Shown: positions 39,077 to 47,019 of the stretch, in pieces
How the letters are laid out: each line of letters opens with the position of its first letter
Numbering within the stretch: the first letter of the stretch is position 1
Program-made: the position numbers and the translations under genes
The notes under the pieces: model-generated
Seen by the model: the letters and a program-made list of their open reading frames with translations, nothing else
Database searches by the model: none
What the model was told of the DNA's origin: nothing
Origin: Paractinoplanes maris
GTDB taxonomy: Bacteria > Actinomycetota > Actinomycetes > Mycobacteriales > Micromonosporaceae
Assembly: GCF_023544465.1 (NCBI RefSeq)
Contig: NZ_JALPVL010000005.1
Location: 124,001 to 188,000, forward strand
Direction: 5' to 3'
DNA length: 64,000 nucleotides

Positions 39077-40063
39077 ATGGTAGGAGTTGCTCTGATCGGA
39101 GCCGGGCGGATGGGCCTTTTCCACGGGGAGACGGTGAGTCGCCGGCTGAAGGGTGTGCGGCTGGTTGCGGTGGCCGACCCGATCAAGGGGGCAGCCGGGG
39201 CACTGGGCGCGGAGCGCTGGTATGCGGACCCGGCAAACGTATTCGCCGACTCCGACGTGGACGCCGTCGTGATCGCAGCTCCCGCGCGCTTGCATGCCGG
39301 GTTGGCCGTCGCCGCGGCCCAGGCCGGGAAGCACGTCTTCTGCGAGAAGCCGATGGCGACCAGTCTCGAGGACGCCGACCGGGTCATCGACGCCGCCCGA
39401 GCCGCCGGGGTGGTTCTGCAGACCGGCTTCAACCGGCGGTTCGCCACCGACTGGGTCGCGGCCCGCGCGATGATCGACGCCGGCCAGGTCGGCACCCCGC
39501 GGTTGCTGCGGTCAATCACCCGGGACCCGGGCGGCTTCGACCCCGCCCGGGTGGCTCCCGGCACGATCTTCCTCGAGACGCTGATCCACGACTTCGACAC
39601 CCTGCGGTTCCTCAACCCCGGGGCGGAGGCCACCCAGGTCTTCGTGGCGGCCGACGCCCTGGTCGAGCCGGACTGGCGCGACCGCGGGCTGCTTGACACC
39701 GCCGTGGTCACCGTGCGCTTCGACAACGGGGCGATCGGCACGGCCGAGGCCTGCTTCGAGGCGAGCTACGGCTACGACGTGCGCGGCGAAGTGCTCGGCT
39801 CGGGCGGCATGGTCACCATGGGCGACGGGCGTCGCACCGGCATGACGTTCTCCGGGCCGGCCGGCCGGATGGTCGAGACCGTTCGCGGCGACCAGGAGCT
39901 TTTCGCCGACGCCTACACCGCCGAACTGGCCGCCTTCGTGGAGGCGATCCGTCGGAGCGGGCCGCCACTGGTCACCGGCGAGGACGCCCGGGCCGCCCTG
40001 GCGATCGCGCTGGCCGCCGTGGAGTCCGCCCGCACCGGCACCGCCGTCGAGGTGCGCAAGTGA
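39077..40063 (+). CDS. Gfo/Idh/MocA family dehydrogenase (inositol dehydrogenase-like)
   Basis: 328 aa. Rossmann NAD-binding domain (VGVALIGAGRMGLFHGETVS; DVDAVVIAAPARLHAGLAVA) with the signature KHVFCEKPMATSLEDADRVI, and the C-terminal substrate domain with FLETLIHDFDTLRFL holding the catalytic His/Asp. Oxidises a sugar or cyclitol such as myo-inositol. ATG 39077 has GGAGG seven bases before it. The next gene starts within its stop (GTGA), and both are probably controlled by the divergent LacI regulator. Confidence 0.9.
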   Translation: MVGVALIGAGRMGLFHGETVSRRLKGVRLVAVADPIKGAAGALGAERWYADPANVFADSDVDAVVIAAPARLHAGLAVAAAQAGKHVFCEKPMATSLEDADRVIDAARAAGVVLQTGFNRRFATDWVAARAMIDAGQVGTPRLLRSITRDPGGFDPARVAPGTIFLETLIHDFDTLRFLNPGAEATQVFVAADALVEPDWRDRGLLDTAVVTVRFDNGAIGTAEACFEASYGYDVRGEVLGSGGMVTMGDGRRTGMTFSGPAGRMVETVRGDQELFADAYTAELAAFVEAIRRSGPPLVTGEDARAALAIALAAVESARTGTAVEVRK

Positions 40064-40833
40064 GGCTTGCTGTGTGTGCCGAGATGGTCTTTCTCGAGCT
40101 GCCGATCGAGGAGCGGGTGCGGCGCATCGGCGAGCTCGGTTTCGAGGCCGAGATCTGGGGGTGGGCCGCCAAGGACCTGGACGCGCTGGCCGGGACCGGC
40201 GTCACGATCTCGTCGATGACCGGCTATCTCGGCGGCACTCTGGCCGATGAGGACGGCGCCGACGAGCTCGTGCGCACCGCTCGCCTGTCGCTCGAGGCGG
40301 CCGACCGGCTCGGCTGCGCCCGGCTCAACCTGCACGGCACCGGCCTGGACGACCGGGGCCTGCCGGTGGTGCCTTCTGCTCAGGTCACCCCGGCGATGTG
40401 GCTGACCGCGGCCCGTACGCTGACCCGGCTCGCCGAACTGGGCGAGCGCGCCGACCGGGTCTTCACTCTCGAGAACCTCAACACGGCGGTCGACCATCCG
40501 GGCGTGCCGTTCGCGCGGGCCGCCGACACCGTGACCCTGGTCGAGGCGGTGGACAGCCCGCACCTGCGCCTGAACCTCGACCTCTATCACGCCCAGATCG
40601 GCGAGGGGAACCTCGTGGAGCTGGTCGAGCGGGCCCTGCCGTGGGTCGGGGAGATCCAGGTCGCCGACGTTCCGGGGCGGCAGGAACCGGGGACCGGGGA
40701 GGTCCACTATCCGGCCGTGGCCCGGGCGCTACGACGACTTGGCTACGACGGCGTGGTCGCCCTGGAGGGCTGGGCGTCGGGTCCACCCGAGGATGCGCTG
40801 GCACGGTTCCGCGACGCCTTCACCGCCGCCTGA
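40060..40833 (+). CDS. Hydroxypyruvate isomerase-like TIM-barrel protein
   Basis: 257 aa, xylose-isomerase-like fold. The metal site and Hyi-type motifs are visible: VFTLENLNT (Glu), LRLNLDLYHAQIGEGNLVEL, GEIQVADVPGRQEPGTGEVH and VVALEGWAS (Glu). Interconverts hydroxypyruvate and tartronate semialdehyde, or isomerises a related keto-sugar made by the coupled dehydrogenase. GTG 40060 overlaps the dehydrogenase stop by 4 bases. The symbol hyi is not assigned because 2-keto-inositol-type substrates are possible too. Confidence 0.87.
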   Translation: MRLAVCAEMVFLELPIEERVRRIGELGFEAEIWGWAAKDLDALAGTGVTISSMTGYLGGTLADEDGADELVRTARLSLEAADRLGCARLNLHGTGLDDRGLPVVPSAQVTPAMWLTAARTLTRLAELGERADRVFTLENLNTAVDHPGVPFARAADTVTLVEAVDSPHLRLNLDLYHAQIGEGNLVELVERALPWVGEIQVADVPGRQEPGTGEVHYPAVARALRRLGYDGVVALEGWASGPPEDALARFRDAFTAA

Positions 40834-40850
40834 CCCGACCCCCGGTCCCG

Positions 40851-40914
40851 GCCCGCCCGGGTCACAGCCTGCCCAGGTCACAGCCCGCCCGGGTCACGGC
40901 CCGCCGCCGTCACA
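40851..40914. repeat. Four 16-bp tandem repeats between convergent genes
   Basis: Four consecutive 16-mers with consensus GCCCGCCCGGGTCACA (second: GCCTGCCCAGGTCACA; fourth has CCGCC in place of CCCGG). They fill the gap after the isomerase gene and reach five bases into the end of the FhuF-like gene, supplying its TGA stop from a GTCA. Confidence 0.85.
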
Positions 40915-41632
40915 CTCGGGCTCGCTGTGGCGCTGAATAGCAGCAGTCCGTGCAGAACCGCGGCTCGGGCAGGGTGAAGGCCAGGCAGCAGGTGCGCCGG
41001 CGCACCGTGATCTGGCCGACCGGGTCGGCGGCCCACTCGACGAGCTGGTCGACACCGAGCGCGGCCAGCAGGGTCCCGACCGCGTCGGGCGACGCGCCCG
41101 GCACCACCCGGACCGCGTGCCTGGTGGCGTGGGCGATGCCCGCGGCCAGCGAGCCCAGCAGCAGCCGGCGGCTGAGCCGGACCGTGCGCTGGACCGCGTC
41201 GAGCAACGGGTCGACATGCTCGTCGAGCAGCACCCGGCGCAGCGTGGCCTCGTCGGCCGGTGGCCCCGACTCCAGCCCGGCCCGGCTCAGGCCCAGGCAG
41301 ATCGGGGCCGGCCGGGCGTCGAACCGCACCAGGACGTCGGAGGCGGCGACCCGCGCCACCCGGTGGGCGGCCACCCAGGTGAAGGCGACCGGGACGGCCA
41401 GCCAGGACGAGTAGGCCTTCCAGCTCAGCGCGGCGGCGACGTGCGGCGGCCCGGGCCAGTGACGTTGCCCGGCGGCGGCCAGCAGGCCGATGCCGGCGCC
41501 GGTCAGGTCGGCCGCCCGGTGCCAGCCGTCGGGATCGGTCACCACCAGGTCGGGGGCCAGGCCGGACAGCCGCGTACTGGTCCCGAAGGCAGCTCTGATC
41601 GCGGCCAGCACCGGCCCGGAGTCGTCTTCCAC
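40910..41632 (-). CDS. FhuF-like [2Fe-2S] protein (ferric-siderophore reductase-type)
   Basis: 240 aa. The C-terminus TCCLAFTLPEPRFCTDCCY has the CC-x10-C-x2-C cysteine motif that binds a 2Fe-2S cluster in FhuF-type siderophore-iron reductases. The N-terminal part matches their helical domain (PHVAAALSWKAYSSWLAVPV; VRFDARPAPICLGL). Reduces ferric siderophores in the cytoplasm. GTG 41632 (VEDDSGPVL) is preferred because a -10 element sits seven bases upstream, which predicts a leaderless mRNA. No siderophore transporter is next to it. Confidence 0.85.
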   Translation of the reverse strand: MEDDSGPVLAAIRAAFGTSTRLSGLAPDLVVTDPDGWHRAADLTGAGIGLLAAAGQRHWPGPPHVAAALSWKAYSSWLAVPVAFTWVAAHRVARVAASDVLVRFDARPAPICLGLSRAGLESGPPADEATLRRVLLDEHVDPLLDAVQRTVRLSRRLLLGSLAAGIAHATRHAVRVVPGASPDAVGTLLAALGVDQLVEWAADPVGQITVRRRTCCLAFTLPEPRFCTDCCYSAPQRARV

Positions 41633-41639
41633 TCCCTGA

Positions 41640-41669
41640 CCTATACCCGCCCGGCCCCACCTGTCACAA
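41640..41669 (-). promoter_or_regulatory. Leaderless-type promoter of the FhuF-like gene
   Basis: Read on the minus strand: -35 TTGTGA (41669-41664), an 18-base spacer, -10 TATAGG (41645-41640), then seven bases to the GTG start at 41632. Transcription would begin at or next to the start codon. Confidence 0.5.
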
Positions 41670-41727
41670 CGCGGGCGCTCCGGTGGTCGTAGCTGGTGGT
41701 TCAGCGGACGAGTTGAGGAGGACCTCG

Positions 41728-42138
41728 ATGAGTGGGACACGATCCAGCGCTTGGCAGACCGCGGTGACGGTGTTGCAGGAGGCGCAGCCGCCCTTCATCC
41801 CGGAGGGTGCGCACGCCATGACCATCGTCGTCGAATATCCGCCCGGCGACCCCGGTGCCCCGCCGCACCGGCACCCCGGTCCGGCGTTCGGCGTCGTGCT
41901 CGAGGGTGAGATGTTGTTCGAGCTGGAAGGCGAGGCACCACGGGTGGTCAAGGCGGGCGAGGCGTTCTGGGAGCCGGGCGGCGACGTCATCCACTACTCC
42001 GACGGCAACGCCCGCGACGACGTGCGGGTGCGGTTCACGGTCACGATGCTCTGCGCGCCCGGCCAGCCGATGCTCGTGCTGGTGGACGACGACGAGCTGG
42101 CCGCCCGCCGGGACCGCCGCGCCGGGAGCGGCCGGTGA
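41728..42138 (+). CDS. Cupin-domain protein
   Basis: 136-aa single cupin. Motif 1 (PPHRHPGPAFGVVLEGEMLF, with two His and the Gly/Glu region) and motif 2 (KAGEAFWEPGGDVIHYSDGN) carry a metal site. May be an isomerase, dioxygenase or binding protein. ATG 41728 follows GAGGAGGACCTCG. It overlaps the alpha/beta hydrolase gene by 4 bases, so they likely work together. Confidence 0.85.
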   Translation: MSGTRSSAWQTAVTVLQEAQPPFIPEGAHAMTIVVEYPPGDPGAPPHRHPGPAFGVVLEGEMLFELEGEAPRVVKAGEAFWEPGGDVIHYSDGNARDDVRVRFTVTMLCAPGQPMLVLVDDDELAARRDRRAGSGR

Positions 42139-43094
42139 CCCGGATGGCGGTGCGGCACGTCCAGACCGACGTCCTCGACGTGGCGTACCACGAGGACGGG
42201 CCGGTCGACGGGCCGCCCGTCCTGTTGCTGCACGGGTTTCCCTACGACATCCACAGCTACGTGGACGTGGCGCCCGCCCTGGCCGCGTCCGGCCACCGGG
42301 TGATCGTGCCCTACCTGCGCGGACACGGACCGACCCGCTTCCGGGCAAGGGACACGCCGCGTTCCGGTCAGCAGGCCGCGCTCGGCGCCGACGCCGTCGC
42401 GCTGATGGACGCGCTCGGTGTGGATCGGGCGGTCCTGGCCGGGTACGACTGGGGTGGCCGGGCGGCGTGCGTCGCGGCGGCCCTGCACCCCGAGCGCGTC
42501 TCCGGCATCGTCTCGGTCAACAGCTACCTGATCCAGGACCTGAGCTCGGCCGATCACCCGCTGCGTCCCGATCTGGAGGCCGGCTTCTGGTATTTCTTCT
42601 ACTTCCTCACCGAGCGCGGCCGCGCGGGCCTGACCGCGGACGCCCGCGGCATCGCCGAGGTGATCTGGCGGCGCAACTCGCCGAAGTGGACGTTCGGCCC
42701 GGGCGAGCTCGATCGGGCCGCCGAGGCCTTCGCCAACCCCGACTACGTCGACGTCGTCCTGCATTCGTACCGGCATCGCCTGGGCCACGCGCCCGGCGCC
42801 CCCGCCTACGCCCGAGCCGAGGCCGCGCTGGCCGGCCGGCCGGCGATCACCGTGCCCGCGGTGACGCTGGACGGCACCGCCGACGGCAACTTCCCGCCCA
42901 CCGACGGCGGACCGAGCGCGGCTCACTTCACCGGCCCGCGCGTTCATCACCGGGTGGCCGACGCCGGCCACAACTTGCCGCGCGAGGCCCCCGGCGCGTT
43001 CGCGGACGCCGTACGGGAAGTGGGGTCACTGAACGTCACGGGACTGTCATCTTTTCGCCGGGACTTCGCCAAGCCCTCGCCGGACGGTGGATGA
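42135..43094 (+). CDS. Alpha/beta hydrolase (epoxide hydrolase/dehalogenase-like)
   Basis: 319 aa. Oxyanion motif LLLHGFPYDIHSY, nucleophile elbow LAGYDWGGRAACVAAALHPE with Asp as nucleophile, a helical cap (GFWYFFYFLTERGRAG) and the catalytic His in RVADAGHNLPREAP. Asp at the elbow favours epoxide hydrolase or haloalkane dehalogenase-type chemistry over esterase. GTG start overlaps the cupin stop (GTGA). Confidence 0.88.
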   Translation: MTRMAVRHVQTDVLDVAYHEDGPVDGPPVLLLHGFPYDIHSYVDVAPALAASGHRVIVPYLRGHGPTRFRARDTPRSGQQAALGADAVALMDALGVDRAVLAGYDWGGRAACVAAALHPERVSGIVSVNSYLIQDLSSADHPLRPDLEAGFWYFFYFLTERGRAGLTADARGIAEVIWRRNSPKWTFGPGELDRAAEAFANPDYVDVVLHSYRHRLGHAPGAPAYARAEAALAGRPAITVPAVTLDGTADGNFPPTDGGPSAAHFTGPRVHHRVADAGHNLPREAPGAFADAVREVGSLNVTGLSSFRRDFAKPSPDGG

Positions 43095-43119
43095 AGGGCC
43101 TGGTGAAGGAGGATGGGAC

Positions 43120-43500
43120 ATGCCGGCGGAGGAGGCAGTGGGGTCGCGGGTGGCGCGCCGGCTCGGCAGCGACATCGTCCTGACGCCGAGCGCGTTCGTC
43201 GGCCTCGGCGGGCTGTGGCTGGTGATCACCCCGGTGGTCATCGACCACGGCGTCTACCCGTGGTGGAGTGACGTCGTGGCCGGGGCGCTGCTGATCGCGC
43301 TGAGCGTCGCCCAGGTGGTCCGGCCCGGGCGGTCACTGCTGCTGAGCGTCGCCGGGGCGCTGGTCGGCGGGTGGCTGATCGCGGCGCCCTTCGTCCTCGG
43401 CTACAGCGAGCAGCACGGGGTGGCCTGGAACGGCCTGCTGGTCGGCGTGCTGGTGGTGCTGTTGTCGGTGGTGAACGGGCTGACCGCCCGGCCTCGATGA
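43120..43500 (+). CDS. SPW-repeat family membrane protein
   Basis: 126 aa, four hydrophobic segments in two repeated halves: AFVGLGGLWLVITPVVIDHG then YPWWSDVVAGALLIALSVAQ, and VAGALVGGWLIAAPFVLGYS then WNGLLVGVLVVLLSVVNGLT. The PW and WN motifs before helices are typical of SPW-repeat proteins of unknown function. ATG 43120 follows AAGGAGGATGGGAC. Confidence 0.8.
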   Translation: MPAEEAVGSRVARRLGSDIVLTPSAFVGLGGLWLVITPVVIDHGVYPWWSDVVAGALLIALSVAQVVRPGRSLLLSVAGALVGGWLIAAPFVLGYSEQHGVAWNGLLVGVLVVLLSVVNGLTARPR

Positions 43501-43568
43501 GCGTCTCGCTTATGCGGGCGCGCCTCTGAGCCATTCACCGTCTCACCGAGCGCCGCTGTACTGAACGC

Positions 43569-44381
43569 ATGACACTTCTCATCGGCGGAACCGGCAAGAC
43601 CGGACGGCGGGTGGCCGACCGCCTCCGGCGGCAGGGCATCGACGTCCGGGTCGCCTCGCGGCACAGCGCGACGCGGTTCGACTGGAACGACGAATCGAGC
43701 TGGGAGCCCGCCCTGGACGGGCAGCGGGCCGCCTACCTCACCTTCTATCCCGACCTCGGGTTGCCCGGCGCGGCGGACCGGGTGGGGGCGTTGGCCGAGC
43801 TGGCCGCCCGGCGCGGCGTCGAGCAGCTGGTGCTCCTGTCGGGCCGCGGCGAGCCGCTCGCCCGGGAGGCGGAGCTGCGCGTGCAGAACGCGGGCACAGG
43901 GTGGACGATCGTCGCCTGCAGCTGGTTCGCGCAGAACTTCAGCGAGGACTTCCTGGCCGGGGCGGCGGCCGGGGGCGACATCCGGCTTCCGGCGGGGGAC
44001 GTGGCCGAGCCGTTCGTCGACGCCGGGGACATCGCCGACGTGGTGGCCGCCGCGCTGACCGATCCCCGGCACCGGGGCCGGCGCTACGAGCTGACCGGTC
44101 CCCGGGCCCTGACGTTCACCGAGGTCGCGGCGGAGCTGAGCCGGGCCGCCGGGCGGACGATCCGCTACACGGCGGTCGATCACGAGGAGTACGAGGGCAT
44201 CTTGCGCGACGCCGGGCTGCCGGTCGAGCTGGGCGACATGTTCCGGGGCATCCTCGACGGCCGCAACGCGGAACCGGCCGACGGGGTGCAAGAGGCGCTC
44301 GGCCGGGCGGCGCGTGGCTTCGCCGAGTACGCGACCGAGGCGGCGGCGACCGGGGTGTGGGGCGCGGCGCCGGTACGGTGA
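43569..44381 (+). CDS. NmrA-like NAD(P)-binding protein
   Basis: 270 aa atypical short-chain dehydrogenase. Begins MTLLIGGTGKTGRRVADRLR with the GGTGKTG dinucleotide motif; QLVLLSGRGEPLAREAELRV and SWFAQNFSEDFLAGAAAGGD follow the NmrA/QOR2 pattern. Probably a quinone reductase or redox sensor. The AraC regulator starts 4 bases downstream on the same strand and likely governs the pair. Confidence 0.85.
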   Translation: MTLLIGGTGKTGRRVADRLRRQGIDVRVASRHSATRFDWNDESSWEPALDGQRAAYLTFYPDLGLPGAADRVGALAELAARRGVEQLVLLSGRGEPLAREAELRVQNAGTGWTIVACSWFAQNFSEDFLAGAAAGGDIRLPAGDVAEPFVDAGDIADVVAAALTDPRHRGRRYELTGPRALTFTEVAAELSRAAGRTIRYTAVDHEEYEGILRDAGLPVELGDMFRGILDGRNAEPADGVQEALGRAARGFAEYATEAAATGVWGAAPVR

Positions 44382-44385
44382 GCGG

Positions 44386-45363
44386 ATGGACGCGCTGACC
44401 GGCCTGCTCGACGGGCCTCGGGCCCGCGGGGCGTTCCTGCTGCGCTCGGTCCTGGATCCGCCGTGGTCGTTGCGGATCCAGGACGGCTCGCCGCTGTCGC
44501 TGATCACGCTGGTCCGCGGCGAGGCCTGGATCCTGAAACGGGACGCCGCCCCGGTCCGCATCGAGCCCGGTGACGTGGCCGTCGTGACCGGCACCGAGCC
44601 GTATGAGGTGGCCGACTCCCCCGGCACCGCACCGCAGATCGTCATCCACCCCGGGCAGCGCTGCGAGTCGGTCGACGGCACCGAGATGACGATGACCGGC
44701 CAGGGCGTGCGCACGTGGGGCGCGGCCGCCGACGGCGCGACCGTGATGATCAGCGGCACCTATCAGATGCACAGCGAGGTCAGCCGGCGCCTGCTCGACG
44801 CCCTGCCCGGCCTGCTGATCCGCCCGGCCGAGGCCGGTGACCGGGCGTTGATCGAGCTTCTCGTACGCGAGATGACCGGCACCGAGCCGGCCCAGGATCT
44901 GGTGCTCGACCGCCTGCTCGACCTGGTGCTGGTGTCGGTGCTGCGGTCGTGGCTGGCCGCCCCGGCCGACGAGGCGCCGGGCTGGGCCAGGGCGCAGGCC
45001 GACTCCGTGGTCGGTCCCGCCCTGCACCTCATCCACGACGATCCCGCGTACGCCTGGACCGTCGCCTCCCTGGCCGCCCGCACCGGCGTCTCCCGGGCCT
45101 CGCTGGCGCGCCGCTTCACCGACGTCGTGGGTGAGTCGCCGATGGCCTATCTGACCGGCTGGCGGCTCACGCTGGCGGCCGACCTGCTCCGTCAGGGCGA
45201 CGCCACGCTGGAGGCGGTGGCCCGCCGGGTCGGCTACGGCAGCGCGTTCGCCCTGAGCACGGCGTTCAAGCGCGAGCGGGGCGTGAGCCCGCAGGAATAC
45301 CGCCGCCGGCCCGCGATGGCGCCGCAGGCCGCACCGCTGCCGCGCGTCGTGCGACTGGGCTGA
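44386..45363 (+). CDS. AraC family transcriptional regulator with cupin-like N-terminus
   Basis: 325 aa. N-terminal cupin_6 effector domain (LSLITLVRGEAWILKRDAAP; IEPGDVAVVTGTEPYEVA) and two C-terminal helix-turn-helix motifs (WTVASLAARTGVSRASLARR, FTDVVGESPMAYLTGWRL; LEAVARRVGYGSAFALSTAF, KRERGVSPQEYRRRP). Often regulates an adjacent oxidoreductase, here the NmrA-like gene. ATG 44386 is the first start after that gene's stop. Confidence 0.9.
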   Translation: MDALTGLLDGPRARGAFLLRSVLDPPWSLRIQDGSPLSLITLVRGEAWILKRDAAPVRIEPGDVAVVTGTEPYEVADSPGTAPQIVIHPGQRCESVDGTEMTMTGQGVRTWGAAADGATVMISGTYQMHSEVSRRLLDALPGLLIRPAEAGDRALIELLVREMTGTEPAQDLVLDRLLDLVLVSVLRSWLAAPADEAPGWARAQADSVVGPALHLIHDDPAYAWTVASLAARTGVSRASLARRFTDVVGESPMAYLTGWRLTLAADLLRQGDATLEAVARRVGYGSAFALSTAFKRERGVSPQEYRRRPAMAPQAAPLPRVVRLG

Positions 45364-45367
45364 GCCG

Positions 45368-46678
45368 TCAAGCAGCCGGGCCGTAAAGCGCCCGGTGCTC
45401 GTCGTTGAGGCGCGCGGCCTCGGCCGTCACCGAGCGCGGTATCGGGTCGGCCCGCCATCCCGCCAGCTCAGCGCGCATGCCGGTGACGAAACGCCGGCCG
45501 AGCGCGGTGAGCGGCGCGGTGGCCAGCAGGTCGTCTGACACCGTGAGAGCGGCCTCCCGCCAGCGGACGTATTCGACGCCGGCGTCGTGCCGGGCCACCG
45601 CGCCCGGCTCGGCGCCGACCCGGCGCCGCCAGAACGCGGCGACCCCGAGGTGGGCGTAGGCGCCGTGCAGCAGGCCGATGGCCGGTCGTGGGTCGTCCCG
45701 CCAGGGCGCGTAACCCAGGACGGCCGACGTCTCGATCAGCTCGAAGAGGTCGGTCAGGCCGGACAGCTTGAGGTGGTGGAGCTCGTGGGTCAGGCTGAGC
45801 GCAGTCAGCGTCGGCTCGCGCGGCACCGACATGCCGATGCATCCGAACGCGTGCCGGTAGGTGCCGCTGGCGTGGCCCTCGGGCGGCGACGGCAGGGGCA
45901 GCACGGTCCGGACGACCGCGGCGACGTCCGCGGCCGTGCCGGGGTGGTCGGCGGCGAGGATCCGCCAGCCGCCGGCCAGCCCGTCGCGCCACCGGGCGGC
46001 CTGAGCCGCGTCGAGCAGCGGCTCGGGGCCCGGCAGGGGCGAGGCCACCCCGTCCACCTGCACCGGCCAGCGGGCGTCCACTTGCAGCCGGGGCAGCGGC
46101 CGCCAGCCGGGACCGGTCGGCAGGCCCTCGCGGTCGCGCGCCACGGGCACGCCGTTCAGCCACATCCCCCCACCGCCGGCCTCGATCCGCAGGTCGAGCC
46201 CGTCGCCGGCCGGTGGTTGCCGCAGGTAGCCGAGCGACGGCAGGGCCAGGCCACCGGGGTCGACCGGCGCGGAGCGACCGGTGAAGGCGAACGCGGCCCG
46301 GCCCCGCAGCGCCGCCGCGGCCCCGATCTGAGCCAGCACCCCGGGCTCGGCGGGCAGGCCACCGTGCAGCCGGACGGTGGTGGACATGGCCCAGCCCAGC
46401 ACGGACGGGTGAACCAGCACCTCGCGCACGGCCCCCGGAGCCTGATCGGCCACCGCGAGCAGCGCCTGATAGGAGTCCGCCACATCGGCTGCCCACGATG
46501 GACCCGGACGGGAGCCGAGCTCGGCGATCGCCCGCACCAGCAGGACGGCCTTGCTGTGCTGGGCCCTGCTCAGCTCGGTGAGCGCGGAACCGCCGCCACC
46601 ACGGGCGATCGAGTCGAGAATGCCGACCGGAACGGTGAAGGCCGGCGGGTTGTGACCGGCCCCCTGCACAGTCGACAT
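45368..46678 (-). CDS. HExxH-type putative peptide beta-hydroxylase (FxsB C-terminal domain homologue)
   Basis: 436 aa. The motif TALSLTHELHHLKLSGLTDL places H298-E299-L-H-H302, with another conserved His region downstream (LLHGAYAHLGVAAFWRR near 340) and the block ASGTYRHAFGCIGMSVPREP before it. This is the HExxH domain that in FxSxx systems is fused to the radical SAM maturase FxsB; stand-alone members are described as 2-oxoglutarate-dependent peptide beta-hydroxylases rather than proteases. Here no radical SAM gene is adjacent. It is divergent from a 76-aa protein and an FxsT-like gene. Start ATG 46678 has no Shine-Dalgarno sequence but a -10 element eight bases upstream. Confidence 0.8.
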   Translation of the reverse strand: MSTVQGAGHNPPAFTVPVGILDSIARGGGGSALTELSRAQHSKAVLLVRAIAELGSRPGPSWAADVADSYQALLAVADQAPGAVREVLVHPSVLGWAMSTTVRLHGGLPAEPGVLAQIGAAAALRGRAAFAFTGRSAPVDPGGLALPSLGYLRQPPAGDGLDLRIEAGGGGMWLNGVPVARDREGLPTGPGWRPLPRLQVDARWPVQVDGVASPLPGPEPLLDAAQAARWRDGLAGGWRILAADHPGTAADVAAVVRTVLPLPSPPEGHASGTYRHAFGCIGMSVPREPTLTALSLTHELHHLKLSGLTDLFELIETSAVLGYAPWRDDPRPAIGLLHGAYAHLGVAAFWRRRVGAEPGAVARHDAGVEYVRWREAALTVSDDLLATAPLTALGRRFVTGMRAELAGWRADPIPRSVTAEAARLNDEHRALYGPAA

Positions 46679-46686
46679 ATTGACAG

Positions 46687-46692
46687 ATCGTA
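46687..46692 (-). promoter_or_regulatory. -10 element of the HExxH gene, likely leaderless
   Basis: TACGAT on the minus strand, eight bases before the ATG at 46678, which lacks a ribosome binding site. The -35 region is weak. The same 110-bp gap serves the divergent 76-aa gene. Confidence 0.4.
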
Positions 46693-46788
46693 GTAGTACT
46701 GACGGATGCGGCGCAGTGCGACTCTGCGGATCGGGGCAGATACAGTTAGCTGCCGTGATGATGGCCACGAGCACGACGGGGCGGGTGG

Positions 46789-47019
46789 ATGCAGGAAGAA
46801 GAACGACTCGTCTCGGACCTTCTCGATGTGGAGCGTGGCAGCCTGCGGGTCAGTGCCGGGCTCCCGTCCCCGCTCGTGCTGAGGTCACTGCGGCGGCTGA
46901 TCGACGAGGTGGGCTCCGGCCTGCCCGAGTACACGGGATTTCAGAACGCGGTCGTCCACCACCGCCGCGAGGCCGGGACGCCCGCCGATCACCGAGGATG
47001 CGCCGGCGAGACGAGATGA
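46789..47019 (+). CDS. Small protein, 76 aa; possible RiPP precursor or FxsT partner
   Basis: The N-terminal 40 residues are acidic and helical (MQEEERLVSDLLDVERGSLR; LVLRSLRRLIDE) like a leader or interaction domain, followed by GSGLPEYTGFQNAVVHHRRE and a polar C-terminus ending CAGETR. F51-Q52-N53 has the aromatic-x-Asn spacing used by cyclophane-forming maturases, but it is not at the C-terminus as in FxsA and the classic F-x-S-x-x end is absent. Its stop overlaps the FxsT-like ATG (ATGA), showing coupled translation. No known family; precursor status is inference. Confidence 0.55.
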   Translation: MQEEERLVSDLLDVERGSLRVSAGLPSPLVLRSLRRLIDEVGSGLPEYTGFQNAVVHHRREAGTPADHRGCAGETR

